The notes below the pieces were generated by a model. That model saw only the letters and a list, made by a program, of their open reading frames with translations, had not been told where the DNA came from and searched no databases. This document shows, piece by piece, positions 16,185 through 24,467 of a stretch of DNA of 64,000 nucleotides (positions are counted from its first letter, which is position 1; each line of letters starts with the position of its first letter). Source of the DNA: Streptomyces sp. NBC_00190 (lineage in GTDB: Bacteria > Actinomycetota > Actinomycetes > Streptomycetales > Streptomycetaceae); NCBI RefSeq assembly GCF_036203305.1, contig NZ_CP108131.1:3720001-3784000 (forward strand), given 5' to 3'. A program made the translations under genes and the position numbers.

Positions 16185-17372
16185 TCAGCGGTAGCCGGGT
16201 CGAGACCAGCCCGGACGTGGGGGCACCTCCCAGCGGTAGCTGGGGGACATGACGCGTGCGGAGTTCTTGTCCCGAGGTGAGACGGCTCCGCACGCGGTGC
16301 ACGTGTAGGTACGTTCCGACAGCGGCAGTGCGTGCTTGGCTCTCGCTCCGCACCGTCCGCAGTCCATGGTGGTGTGCGCCGGGTGCACGAGCCGCAGGTC
16401 CCGGCCGTGCTTGCGCGCCATGTTGATCAGTTCGTGCTTGGCGGCGGAGATCGCCGCGTCAGCTGCTTTACGGGCCATGGTCGACTTCGCGAGGAACTTC
16501 GGGCGGAAGTCCTCCACCGCGATCCGATCGAAGTCCGTCACCACGCGCTTGGCCCACTTGCGGGCGGTGTCCTGGCGCTGCCGGGCGATCTTCTTGTGCG
16601 CCTTCGCGGCCTGCCGCTTCGCTGTCCGGTATCCCCTTGAGGCGGCCTGCCCCCGCTTCGGCTTCCGGCGAGCCATCATCCGCTGATACCCGGCCAGCTT
16701 TCCGGCCGCCTTCCTCCCGTGCCGCGCGTGTGGGAGATCGTGGGCATCGCTCGTGGTGGTTGCGGTCTCCCTCACACCCCAGTCGATTCCGATCGACGCG
16801 CCAGAGGCGGGAAGCGGCTGTGCCCCGACCTCTACGACGAAGGACGCGTACCAGTGGCCGAGGCTGTCCCGGTAGACGCGCACGCTGGACGGGTCGGCGG
16901 GCAGATCCCGCGACCACACCACCGTCAGCGATATGCCGCCCGCCAGGTGCAGACGGCCGTCCTTCAACCGGAAACCACGCTTCGTGTAGTTGAGTGTCGG
17001 ATCCGCGACAGCCTTCTTCTTGAACCGGGGCATGCCCGCACGCTGCCGAACCGGCATGCGCGCCTTGATGTCCTTCAACGCTTTCGCGCGGGACGTGGCG
17101 AAGTCACGGACGACCTGCTGCTGCGGCACCGACGCGCCCTCACGCAGCCAGTCACGCTCACCGCGCCAGCCGGTCAGCGCCTTGTCGAGACCGGAAGGCT
17201 CGCACTTCTCCCTGGCCTTGTGTGCCGCCCGGGACGCGCTAACGCATTGGTTCCACACCCACCGGCACCGGTCCCACTCACCCAACAAGGCCGCACCGGC
17301 GGCAGACGACAAGCGAAGCCGAAAGGTGTACCGGACGCGCCGGACCTCTCCCACCTCCGCCAATTCCGTCAT
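16185..17372 (-). mobile_element. tnpB: full-length TnpB (IS200/IS605 OrfB) with altered C-terminus
   Basis: 395-aa RNA-guided nuclease of an IS605-type element without an adjacent TnpA. RuvC catalytic residues are present: D197 (GIDWG), E287 (AVEDF) and D368 (RDKNSA). The zinc finger is C338/C341/C358/C361, and the N-terminal wedge region is complete. The last 20 residues (SPSYRWEVPPRPGWSRPGYR) differ from copy 1 because a 30-bp palindromic repeat (16218-16247) has inserted after the RuvC-III motif. The inserted repeat also falls where the guide RNA scaffold is normally encoded. About 80% identical to copy 1 where both exist. Confidence 0.9.
16218..16247. repeat. 30-bp palindromic dispersed repeat, copy 2, inside tnpB
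   Basis: Identical to 9945-9974. In tnpB copy 1 the sequence after GTCATG continues directly with CTCGTCCGGGCTGG; here GTCATG is followed by the 30-bp palindrome and then CGTCCGGGCTGG. The repeat therefore arrived as a discrete insertion, in frame with tnpB for a further 18 codons. Confidence 0.85.
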
Positions 17373-17486
17373 GTCGCCAACCTAGAGCCGAAGTCCGCTC
17401 CCCTACCCGGAACCCCGACGCCCCATCCGAACGAGTGACCGCCCCCCGTACGCAGACGCCTCGTGGCGGCTTGACGCCCACTCCTG

Positions 17487-17503
17487 GTGAAAATAACTTT
17501 CAC
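17487..17503 (+). promoter_or_regulatory. operator palindrome over the rpiR-type gene promoter
   Basis: GTGAAA-ATAAC-TTTCAC is a perfect inverted repeat. A further TTTTCACC at 17528-17535, inside the coding start, complements GGTGAAAA at 17486-17493. The palindrome covers a -10-like TAACTT (17494-17499) located 6 nt before the GTG at 17506. This placement suggests repression, probably by the encoded RpiR regulator itself. Confidence 0.7.
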
Positions 17504-17505
17504 AT

Positions 17506-18447
17506 GTGAGCGAGAACGCGAAGGAAGTTTTCACCCGCCCCACAACCTGTGTCGCGAAGGCCTCACAGTCGGCCCCGCCAGCCTCCTCCCTCCGGGCGCG
17601 CGTGCGCGGCCTCGCCCCCTCGATGACCCGGTCCGTGCTGGCCGTCGCCGAAGCCGTCGCCGCCGACCCCGCGGGCTGCGCCCGGCTCACCGTCTCCGCC
17701 CTCGCCGAGCACACCGGCACCAGTGAGGCCACCGTCGTCCGCACCGCCCGCGTGCTCGGCTACCCCGGCTACCGCGACCTGCGCCTCGCCCTGGCCGCGC
17801 TCGCCGCCCAGCAGGAGTCCGGGTCCGCTCCCGCCGTCACCGTCGACATAGCCGTCGACGACTCCCTCGCCGACGTCGTCGCCAAACTGGCCCACGAGGA
17901 GGCGCAGACCCTCGCCGACACCGCCGCCGCGCTCGACCTGACCCAGCTGGCCGCCGCCGTCACCGCCCTCGCGACCGCCCGCCGCGTCGACATCTACGGC
18001 ATCGGCGCGTCCGCGCTCGTCGGCCAGGACCTCGCCCAGAAGCTGCTGCGCATCGGCCTGATCGCGCACGCCCACAGCGACCCCCACCTCGCGGTCACCA
18101 ACGCCGTCCAGCTGCGTCCCGGCGACGTGGCCGTCGCCGTCACCCACTCCGGGTCGACGGGCGACGTCATCGAGCCGCTGCGCGTCGCGTTCGAGCACGG
18201 CGCCGCCACGATCGCCCTCACCGCCCGCCCCGGTTCCGCCGTCACCCACTACGCCGACCACGTCCTGGCCACGTCCGCCGCCCGCGAGACCCAGCTGCGC
18301 CCGGCCGCCATGTCCAGCCGGACCAGCCAGCTCCTCGTCGTGGACTGCCTGTTCGTCGCCGTCGCGCAGCAGACGTACGAGCGGGCCGCGCCCGCGCTCG
18401 CCGCCTCGTACGAAGCACTCGCCCACCGCCACCGCACCACCCGCTGA
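17506..18447 (+). CDS. MurR/RpiR family transcriptional regulator
   Basis: 313-aa regulator. The N-terminal HTH_6 domain is about 38-100 (MTRSVLAVAEAVAADPAGCA, ALAEHTGTSEATVVRTARVL, GYPGYRDLRLAL) and a SIS sugar-phosphate domain about 150-290 (VDIYGIGASALVGQDLAQKL, AVTHSGSTGDVIEPL). The family senses phosphosugars. It lies 42 bp upstream of murQ and a PTS permease, so the ligand is likely MurNAc-6-P or a related amino-sugar phosphate. No Shine-Dalgarno precedes the GTG, and a -10-like box sits 6 nt away, suggesting leaderless, autoregulated expression. Confidence 0.9.
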   Translation: MSENAKEVFTRPTTCVAKASQSAPPASSLRARVRGLAPSMTRSVLAVAEAVAADPAGCARLTVSALAEHTGTSEATVVRTARVLGYPGYRDLRLALAALAAQQESGSAPAVTVDIAVDDSLADVVAKLAHEEAQTLADTAAALDLTQLAAAVTALATARRVDIYGIGASALVGQDLAQKLLRIGLIAHAHSDPHLAVTNAVQLRPGDVAVAVTHSGSTGDVIEPLRVAFEHGAATIALTARPGSAVTHYADHVLATSAARETQLRPAAMSSRTSQLLVVDCLFVAVAQQTYERAAPALAASYEALAHRHRTTR

Positions 18448-18489
18448 ACACCCGCCGGACCGCCCGCCGAACCGCCAGGAGCCGCGCCC

Positions 18490-19437
18490 ATGACCGCGTA
18501 CGCCGAACTCCGCGCCCAGCTGGAGACGCTCACCACCGAGGCGTTCCGGCCCGAACTGGCCGAGATCGACCGGCTGTCCACCCTCGACATCGCCCGCACC
18601 ATGAACGCCGAGGACGCCACCGTCCCTGCCGCCGTCGCCGCGCAGCTGCCGCTGATCGCCGCCGCCGTCGACGCGATCGCGGCGCGCATGGCACGCGGCG
18701 GGCGCCTGGTCTACGCGGGCGCCGGTACGGCCGGCCGGATGGGCGTCCTGGACGCCAGCGAGTGCCCGCCCACCTTCAACACCGACCCGGCGGACGTCGT
18801 CGGCCTCATCGCGGGCGGCCCCTCCGCCATGGTCGCGGCCGTCGAGGGCGCCGAGGACTCCAAGGAGCTGGCGGCGCAGGACCTCACCGCGCTGGACCTC
18901 TCCTCCGACGACAGCGTCATCGGCATCTCCGCCTCCGGCCGCACCCCGTACGCGATCGGCGCCGTCGAGTTCGCCCGTACGCGCGGCGCACTCACCGTCG
19001 GCCTCTCCTGCAACGCCGGCTCCGCGCTCGCCGCGGCCGCCGACCACGGCATCGAGGTCGTCGTCGGCCCCGAACTGCTCACCGGGTCGACCCGCTTGAA
19101 GGCCGGTACCGCGCAGAAGCTGGTCCTCAACCTCATCTCGACCATCACCATGATCCGCCTGGGCAAGACCTACGGAAACCTGATGGTCGACATGCGCTCC
19201 TCGAACGAGAAGCTGCGCGCCCGCGCCCGCCGCATCGTGGCCCTGGCCACCGGCGCGCCCGACGCCGAGATCGAGGCCGCGCTCACCGCCACCGACGGCG
19301 AGGTCAAGCACGCCGTCCTCGTCATCCTCGGCGGCGTCGACGGCCCGGCCGCCGCCGAACTCCTCGCCACCTCGCAGGGCCACCTGCGAGCGGCCCTCGC
19401 CCTCGCCCCTTCGCACGCCCACGCCCGGACCCGCTGA
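18490..19437 (+). CDS. murQ: N-acetylmuramic acid 6-phosphate etherase MurQ
   Basis: 315-aa lyase that cleaves the lactyl ether of MurNAc-6-P to give GlcNAc-6-P and D-lactate. SIS-fold motifs: LVYAGAGTAGRMGVLDASEC (about 77-96), IGISASGRTPYAIGAVEFA (about 140-158), GSTRLKAGTAQKLVLNLIST (about 199-218) and GNLMVDMRSSNEKLRAR (about 229-245). Length is normal for the family. AGGAG precedes the ATG. It sits between its probable regulator and the PTS permease, and the product feeds NagA, encoded at 42092. Confidence 0.95.
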   Translation: MTAYAELRAQLETLTTEAFRPELAEIDRLSTLDIARTMNAEDATVPAAVAAQLPLIAAAVDAIAARMARGGRLVYAGAGTAGRMGVLDASECPPTFNTDPADVVGLIAGGPSAMVAAVEGAEDSKELAAQDLTALDLSSDDSVIGISASGRTPYAIGAVEFARTRGALTVGLSCNAGSALAAAADHGIEVVVGPELLTGSTRLKAGTAQKLVLNLISTITMIRLGKTYGNLMVDMRSSNEKLRARARRIVALATGAPDAEIEAALTATDGEVKHAVLVILGGVDGPAAAELLATSQGHLRAALALAPSHAHARTR

Positions 19438-19469
19438 CCTCCCCCACCTACGGCAAGGCGAACCCCACC

Positions 19470-20942
19470 ATGTCCACTGACAAGAACCGCGCCACAGCCG
19501 CCGCGATCCTTCCTCTGGTCGGCGGCCCGGACAACATCACCTCGATCGCGCACTGCATGACCCGCCTGCGCATCACCCTGCGCGACCGCTCACTGGTCCG
19601 GGACGAGGCCCTGAAGGCCCTGCCCGCGGTCCTGGGCGTGGTCGAGGACGACACCTACCAGATCGTGCTGGGCCCGGGCGCCGTCGCACGCGTCACCCCG
19701 GAGTTCGAGGCACTGGTCGAGGAGGGCCGCCGGGCCGCGCCGCACTCGGTCACGGCGGACGAACTCGCCGCCCGGGGCGCGGCGCTCAAGGAAGCCCGCA
19801 AGGCGCGCAACGCCACCCCCTTCAAGCTGTTCCTGCGCCGCATCGCCAACATCTTCGTCCCGCTGATCCCGGCCCTGATCGGCTGCGGCATCATCGCGGG
19901 CCTGAACGGCGTGCTGACGAACACGGGCTGGCTGCCCGCCGTCGTCCCGGCACTCGCCGCCATCGCCTCCGGCTTCATGTCGCTGATCGCGGTCTTCGTC
20001 GGCTACAACACGGCCAAGGAGTTCGGCGGTACGCCCGTCCTGGGCGGCGCGGTCGCCGCGATCATCGTCTTCCCGGGCATCACCAGGATCGAGGCCTTCG
20101 GGCAGCAGCTCTCCCCCGGCCAGGGCGGCGTCCTCGGCGCGCTGGCGGCCGCCGTGCTCGCCGTGCACGTGGAGAAGTGGTGCCGCAGGTGGGTCCCCGA
20201 GGCCCTGGACGTCCTCGTCACCCCGACCCTCACCGTCCTGGTCTCCGGCCTGGCCACGATCTTCGGCCTCATGTTCCTCGCCGGTGAGGCCTCCGCCGCC
20301 ATCGGCACCTTCGCCGACCGGCTGCTCGCCACCGGCGGCGCCTTCGCGGGCCTGGTCCTGGGCGGACTGTTCCTGCCCCTCGTCATGCTGGGCCTGCACC
20401 AGGCCCTGATCCCCATCCACACCACGCTCATCGAACAGTCCGGCTACACGGTCCTGCTGCCCATCCTCGCCATGGCGGGCGCGGGCCAGGTCGGCGCGGC
20501 CATCGCGGTCTACTACCGCCTCCCGCGCAACCGTTCCCTCCGTACGACCATCAAGTCCGCTCTCCCGGCCGGCTTCCTGGGCATCGGCGAACCCCTGATC
20601 TACGGCGTCTCCCTGCCGCTCGGCCGCCCCTTCGTCACCGCCTGCGTCGGCGGCGCGGCCGGCGGAGCCTTCATCGGCCTCTTCAGCCAGCTGGGCATCA
20701 CCTTCGGCTCCACCGCCATCGGCCCCTCGGGCTGGGCCCTGTTCCCGCTGCTGGACGGCAGGTCGGGCATGGGCGCGACCATCGCCATCTACGCGGGCGG
20801 CCTGGCCGTCGGCTACCTGGTGGGCTTCGTCGCCACGTACTTCTTCGGCTTCACCCGCCAGATGCTGACCGACCTGAACACCGCTCCCGAACCCTCCCCG
20901 GATGCGGTGTCCGACCCCCCGAAGGAACCCGCCCTGACCTGA
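19470..20942 (+). CDS. PTS EIIBC permease, amino-sugar (MurNAc-like) type
   Basis: 490-aa fused PTS permease. The EIIB domain (1-80) has the phosphocysteine in SIAHCMTRLRI (Cys29). The EIIC domain (about 110-470) has about ten membrane segments, the KEFGGTPVLGGAVAAIIVFP stretch and the GFLGIGEPLIYGVSLPLGRP active loop. No EIIA is fused, so it must borrow a general EIIA such as Crr. Position 3' of murQ makes MurNAc the likely substrate; GlcNAc or another glucoside cannot be excluded. Only 32 bp separate it from murQ. Confidence 0.88.
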   Translation: MSTDKNRATAAAILPLVGGPDNITSIAHCMTRLRITLRDRSLVRDEALKALPAVLGVVEDDTYQIVLGPGAVARVTPEFEALVEEGRRAAPHSVTADELAARGAALKEARKARNATPFKLFLRRIANIFVPLIPALIGCGIIAGLNGVLTNTGWLPAVVPALAAIASGFMSLIAVFVGYNTAKEFGGTPVLGGAVAAIIVFPGITRIEAFGQQLSPGQGGVLGALAAAVLAVHVEKWCRRWVPEALDVLVTPTLTVLVSGLATIFGLMFLAGEASAAIGTFADRLLATGGAFAGLVLGGLFLPLVMLGLHQALIPIHTTLIEQSGYTVLLPILAMAGAGQVGAAIAVYYRLPRNRSLRTTIKSALPAGFLGIGEPLIYGVSLPLGRPFVTACVGGAAGGAFIGLFSQLGITFGSTAIGPSGWALFPLLDGRSGMGATIAIYAGGLAVGYLVGFVATYFFGFTRQMLTDLNTAPEPSPDAVSDPPKEPALT

Positions 20943-20980
20943 CCCGTGCCCTTCGGGCGGGGAGCGGCGATGATGCTGCC

Positions 20981-21385
20981 ATGCAGCTCCCCGCCGAATC
21001 CGTGTCCGCCGCCGCGCTGATCGAGGTCGTACGCCTCACCACGGAACCGGTGCGTCCCGCCGATCCGTTCACGGGTGACTCCGTCGCCCTGTGGACGGCC
21101 GAGGAGGCCGCATCGGCCCTGGACCTGATCGTCTCGCTGCCGGGCAGCGAACAGCACCGCTGCGGCTACCACCCCGGATGGGCGGTCCGCGCGTACGACA
21201 GCGATCTCGTGCTCGCGCTGTTCGAGGCGCAGTTCTGCTTCGGCTGCCACGAGGTACGGCTCCACGGCCCGGCCGTCCCGCCCCCGCTGGCCAAGCAGTT
21301 CTTCGACCCCGCGGCCCCGGAATCCCGCGTCCTGCTCGCCCGCTTCCGCGCGGCGGCCACGGCACCGGACATGATCACTCCATGA
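20981..21385 (+). CDS. hypothetical protein upstream of a GNAT gene
   Basis: 134-aa protein, soluble and without a signal peptide. Notable segments are ALIEVVRLTTEPVRPADPF, GYHPGWAVRAYDSDLVLALF and FCFGCHEVRLHG, with C-F-G-C-H suggesting a possible metal site. It ends in an ATGA overlap with the next gene, so the two are translationally coupled. A GATGAT box 6 nt before the ATG hints at a leaderless start. I do not recognise the family. Confidence 0.7.
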   Translation: MQLPAESVSAAALIEVVRLTTEPVRPADPFTGDSVALWTAEEAASALDLIVSLPGSEQHRCGYHPGWAVRAYDSDLVLALFEAQFCFGCHEVRLHGPAVPPPLAKQFFDPAAPESRVLLARFRAAATAPDMITP

Positions 21386-21972
21386 CCGACTTGATACCCG
21401 ATGTGGTCCCCGCCGGGCGGATGAGCGCCGTGCCGCAGCCGCAGCTCCCGCTCCCCGGCGGGATGCTGCTGCGTCCCTGGGCCCCGTACGACGCCCCCGC
21501 GCTGGTCGAGTCCTGCCTCGACCCGGAGATCCGGCACTGGAACCGCCCGGACTCCCTCACCCTGGCCGGGGCCGAGGACCGCATCGCCCGCTGGCACGGG
21601 CGCTGGCAGGCCGAAGAGGCCGCGGTCTGGGCCGTCGCCCCCGCCGCGGGCGGCCCGGCCGTCGGGCTCATCGGCGTGGCCGACCTCGATCTGCGCGGCG
21701 GCAGCGGCGAAATCGTGTACTGGCTGCTGCCCGCCGGGCGCGGCGCCGGGGTCATGGTCCGGGCCACGGACCGCGTCAGCCGCTGGGCCTTCGACGACCT
21801 CGGCCTGCACCGGCTGCGCATCACCCACTCGGTGGCCAACCCGGCCTCCTGCGCCATCGCGACGAAGGCCGGCTTCCCGCTGGAGGGCACCATGCGCGGC
21901 GCCCTCCTCCACGCGGACGGCTGGCACGACGAGCACCTCCACGCCCGCCTGCGCACCGACGCCCCGGTGTAA
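21382..21972 (+). CDS. GNAT N-acetyltransferase (RimJ/RimL-like)
   Basis: 196-aa acetyltransferase of the RimJ/RimL type. After a 25-aa lead, MLLRPWAPYDAPALVESCLD starts the fold. GEIVYWLLPAGRGAGVMVRA (about 113-132) is strand 4 plus the acetyl-CoA loop, RITHSVANPASCAIATKAGF (about 151-170) is motif B, and EGTMRGALLHADGWHDEHLH is the typical end. These enzymes acetylate protein N-termini or small amines; substrate unknown. Coupled to the preceding small gene. Confidence 0.87.
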   Translation: MTDLIPDVVPAGRMSAVPQPQLPLPGGMLLRPWAPYDAPALVESCLDPEIRHWNRPDSLTLAGAEDRIARWHGRWQAEEAAVWAVAPAAGGPAVGLIGVADLDLRGGSGEIVYWLLPAGRGAGVMVRATDRVSRWAFDDLGLHRLRITHSVANPASCAIATKAGFPLEGTMRGALLHADGWHDEHLHARLRTDAPV

Positions 21973-21978
21973 ACCGGG

Positions 21979-23376
21979 CTACTCGGCCGGGCCCGCCGCC
22001 TTCCCGGTGGAGCGGGCCTTCTCCAGGAGCTCCTTGTAGGGCGTCTCCGCCGTGGTGCCACGCACCTGCGTGAGGCCGTACCGCTCGATGGCCTTTTCGT
22101 TCGCGTAGGGCCGGTTGGGATCGAAGGATATCCGTTCACCCGGTGGTGACACATCCACATTGATGTGCGGCCACTCGCCGCCGGCAACCTTCCACACGGT
22201 TACGCGCTGCCGACCGCGGGTCACGTTCAAGATTTCACTGCTGTTCGAGATCTCGGCCCGGTACCTGTATTTCGCATGGGGCGGATCCCCTTTCTCGTGT
22301 TTCGCTTCGAGCCTCCGACCCTCCACCTTGGAGCGCTCGTAATCACTGGTCATCATCATTCTGTCTTTCCTGATCACGTACACCTCGGCCTGGGCCCTGA
22401 TGGCTTCATAACCGCGCCCCACCGGATCCTTTATCTCAACGACCGCATCCTGCGCCACCTCTTCCCCCGGATTCAGCGCGAGGCCCGGCTGAACGAACTC
22501 GCCATCGTAGATCAAGTCATAGTCGGCCATCTTCACGTCCGGGGGACTCGCAGGCGCGCCATGGATCCAATAGATGCTGGCGAGGACGTAGACGGGCACC
22601 TGTCCGGCGTTCTTCACGTACAGATGGACCGTCACATACATCGGCGCCCCATCCTTTTCTATGTTCGCCTCCTTGAACTCCGCCCCACTCTGTATCAGCG
22701 GGGTCGTCACATAGGGAACATAGACCTGCGAATACGCCAGGTTGGCGGCGGCCAGAAGGGTAGAAACGATCACTCCGATCGCAATCTTCCTGGGAATGCG
22801 GAGACCCTTCCATGCCCGGTATCTGACCAGTTCGAACAGGGCCACCGAAGACCAGACGGCGAGGGCCATCCCGATCAGGGTGTAGCCGGTGAAGCGTTCA
22901 CCGATCTGCAGCAGAAGAACGGACATGCTACAGAGGAAGGCGATCACGACTCCGACCAGAACGACCACCCCCGAGTAACGCCATCGCCGCGTTTCCCAGA
23001 AGTCGACAGCAGCCGCGGCGGCGATCAGCTCCACCACGGCCACGACAAGAATGGTCAATCCCGCGATGCGTCCGCCGTAGGTCAGGGCATCACCACTGTC
23101 CGCTATTCCGATCTGGAACAGCGGAAATGCGGTCACGAGGAGGCCGGCGACCACGCAGAAGCCGGTGGATCGCCGTAGCCACGCTTGGTCCGGCCAGACA
23201 GTGCCGTCCTCACCGAGCCAATGGATGGGGTGTCCGTCTGCCACACCCTCACGACTCAGGAGTTCCTTGAGTTCCTTGTCGGACCAGACCCTGCCCACCG
23301 ACCTGCCGTCGATCAGAACTTTCCGCAAGCCGAGGTCATCCGGCGCTCCCACGGTCACCACACGCGTGTTCGCCAT
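21979..23376 (-). CDS. multi-pass membrane protein, unknown family
   Basis: 465-aa protein. Residues 1-70 form a small soluble domain with LIDGRSVGRVWSDKELKELL and HPIHWLGEDGTVWPDQAW, which resembles GYF_2-type domains seen fused to membrane proteins. Five hydrophobic segments follow (about 73-95, 103-127, 135-158, 164-184 and 199-219). A 245-aa exterior beta-rich domain then includes YVTVHLYVKNAGQVPVYVLA and ends in GTTAETPYKELLEKARST. Codon use is visibly less GC-biased than neighbouring genes, hinting at a more recent origin. No function is assigned. Confidence 0.75.
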   Translation of the reverse strand: MANTRVVTVGAPDDLGLRKVLIDGRSVGRVWSDKELKELLSREGVADGHPIHWLGEDGTVWPDQAWLRRSTGFCVVAGLLVTAFPLFQIGIADSGDALTYGGRIAGLTILVVAVVELIAAAAAVDFWETRRWRYSGVVVLVGVVIAFLCSMSVLLLQIGERFTGYTLIGMALAVWSSVALFELVRYRAWKGLRIPRKIAIGVIVSTLLAAANLAYSQVYVPYVTTPLIQSGAEFKEANIEKDGAPMYVTVHLYVKNAGQVPVYVLASIYWIHGAPASPPDVKMADYDLIYDGEFVQPGLALNPGEEVAQDAVVEIKDPVGRGYEAIRAQAEVYVIRKDRMMMTSDYERSKVEGRRLEAKHEKGDPPHAKYRYRAEISNSSEILNVTRGRQRVTVWKVAGGEWPHINVDVSPPGERISFDPNRPYANEKAIERYGLTQVRGTTAETPYKELLEKARSTGKAAGPAE

Positions 23377-23518
23377 GACACCAGCCTGCCGCTTGTCCGC
23401 GGGAGGCGCCTCTGGAGCGCGGGCCCCATGAACACCCCCGCGCCAGGGTGCACCCGACACGTCTCAGGGGGAAGCTGGTGTTGACGTGTTGGTGCCGCTC
23501 ATCCCCGCAGGAGCCCAC

Positions 23519-23725
23519 ATGCGTACCCGACTTCTCGCCTTCACCGCCGCCCTCGCACTGGCCGTTCTCGGTGCCGCAGTTCCCGTTGCGCAGGCGGCCG
23601 TGCCGACCGTCACCGGACCGGACTGCGTGAAGGACAAGGGAACCGTGGAGTACGACGCCACCACCGGCCTGTATACCTGCGTAGGCGGCCCCCACCACGA
23701 CGGCGAGCTCATCACCACGACCTGA
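23519..23725 (+). CDS. small secreted protein
   Basis: 68-aa precursor. Sec signal peptide MRTRLLAFTAALALAVLGAA with cleavage probably after VAQA (about residue 27), leaving about 41 residues with two cysteines (DCVKDKG, YTCVGGPHH) that could form a disulfide. AGGAG lies 5 nt upstream of the ATG at 23519. Similar tiny exported Cys-pair proteins are frequent in streptomycetes; function unknown. Confidence 0.7.
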   Translation: MRTRLLAFTAALALAVLGAAVPVAQAAVPTVTGPDCVKDKGTVEYDATTGLYTCVGGPHHDGELITTT

Positions 23726-23886
23726 ACGCCGACCGCACGCGCCTCCAGCTTCTCGATGCCGAGGCCGGTCATGAACAACCCGTGCTCGGCCCGGATCTCC
23801 CGGCGGGCTTCGGCGACGGCATCCAACAGCCGCGCCCCCGGCCGCTCGCAGCGCAGCCCGAAGTACCCGCCGAAGTCCTCGACCAC
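23722..23886 (-). pseudogene. possible small gene or 5' remnant downstream of a VapB-like gene
   Basis: GTG at 23886, with AGGGA upstream and 23 bp after the VapB-like stop, opens a frame reading VVEDFGGYFGLRCERPGARL, LDAVAEARREIRAEHGLFMT, GLGIEKLEARA. The first 50 residues have protein-like composition. Left of about 23725 the frame only runs antisense to the small secreted protein and ends at 23464. I read it as a truncated partner of the antitoxin-like gene. Family not recognised. Confidence 0.35.
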
Positions 23887-23909
23887 GCATCCCTGCGGCG
23901 GCCGGGCCT

Positions 23910-24137
23910 TCAGCCCGATGGCGCCCCGGGCACCGGCGCGGCCCCCTCGGCGTGCCGCCGCCGGGCCGCCACGAACTCCGCCAGCACGCCGTTGATCGTC
24001 GCCCGCTTACTGGTCGTGCCCAGGATTTCCGCCGCCTCGGCGAGAAGTGCCTCGTCCAGGTCCACCAGGGCGCGTGACAGCGCCTCTTCCAGGCGGGCGG
24101 CCATCGCATGACGCCGGCCGCGCGACGCCCCGGTCAC
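23910..24137 (-). CDS. VapB-like antitoxin / ribbon-helix-helix protein
   Basis: 75-aa protein. DLDEALLAEAAEILGTTSKR then ATINGVLAEFVAARRR is the signature of VapB-type antitoxins (a LAEAAEILGT-T-ATIN-L-E pattern). The GTG at 24137 overlaps the TGA of the upstream gene by 4 bp (GTGA) and is therefore preferred over the ATG at 24104. No PIN-domain VapC toxin follows; only the unrecognised remnant at 23722-23886 does. It may be an orphan antitoxin or have a non-classical partner. Confidence 0.68.
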   Translation of the reverse strand: MTGASRGRRHAMAARLEEALSRALVDLDEALLAEAAEILGTTSKRATINGVLAEFVAARRRHAEGAAPVPGAPSG

Positions 24138-24352
24138 GGGTTGGCCCGCTCGTGGAGTACGGCGGCCAGCCGGAGCGCGGTGTCCAGGTTGCAGCGGCCC
24201 AGGTCGACCAGCGGCAGCCCGTACGTACCGGCCGCCGAGACCCACTCCACACCCAGGGACGGGAACAGCACCCCTACCCCGGCCAGGGATTCCCTCAGCT
24301 GCCGGACGGCCTCCTCGGCCGCCTGCGTGCGCTCCTGTGGCGTGAGCACCAT
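24134..24352 (-). CDS. small hypothetical protein, partner of the VapB-like gene
   Basis: 72-aa protein: MVLTPQERTQAAEEAVRQLR, ESLAGVGVLFPSLGVEWVSA, AGTYGLPLVDLGRCNLDTAL, RLAAVLHERANP. It alternates helices with a central hydrophobic strand and has no membrane segment. Similar short genes are often found next to XRE/DUF397 pairs in Streptomyces. It is divergent from the XRE gene, with 115 bp between them, and translationally coupled to the VapB-like gene. Confidence 0.68.
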   Translation of the reverse strand: MVLTPQERTQAAEEAVRQLRESLAGVGVLFPSLGVEWVSAAGTYGLPLVDLGRCNLDTALRLAAVLHERANP

Positions 24353-24467
24353 GACATGTCACCTTTCTACTCTGCGTATCCGACTTCAGCACACAGAGTG
24401 GCGACGCGCTCGCTAGCCTTTCAACGCGGACACCGCAACAACCGCACGTGTTGGCCAGGGAGTTGCC

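Noticed and set aside
23464..23720. Leftward continuation of the frame after the VapB-like gene
   Set aside because: It runs exactly antisense to the small secreted protein, which has a good signal peptide and ribosome-binding site.
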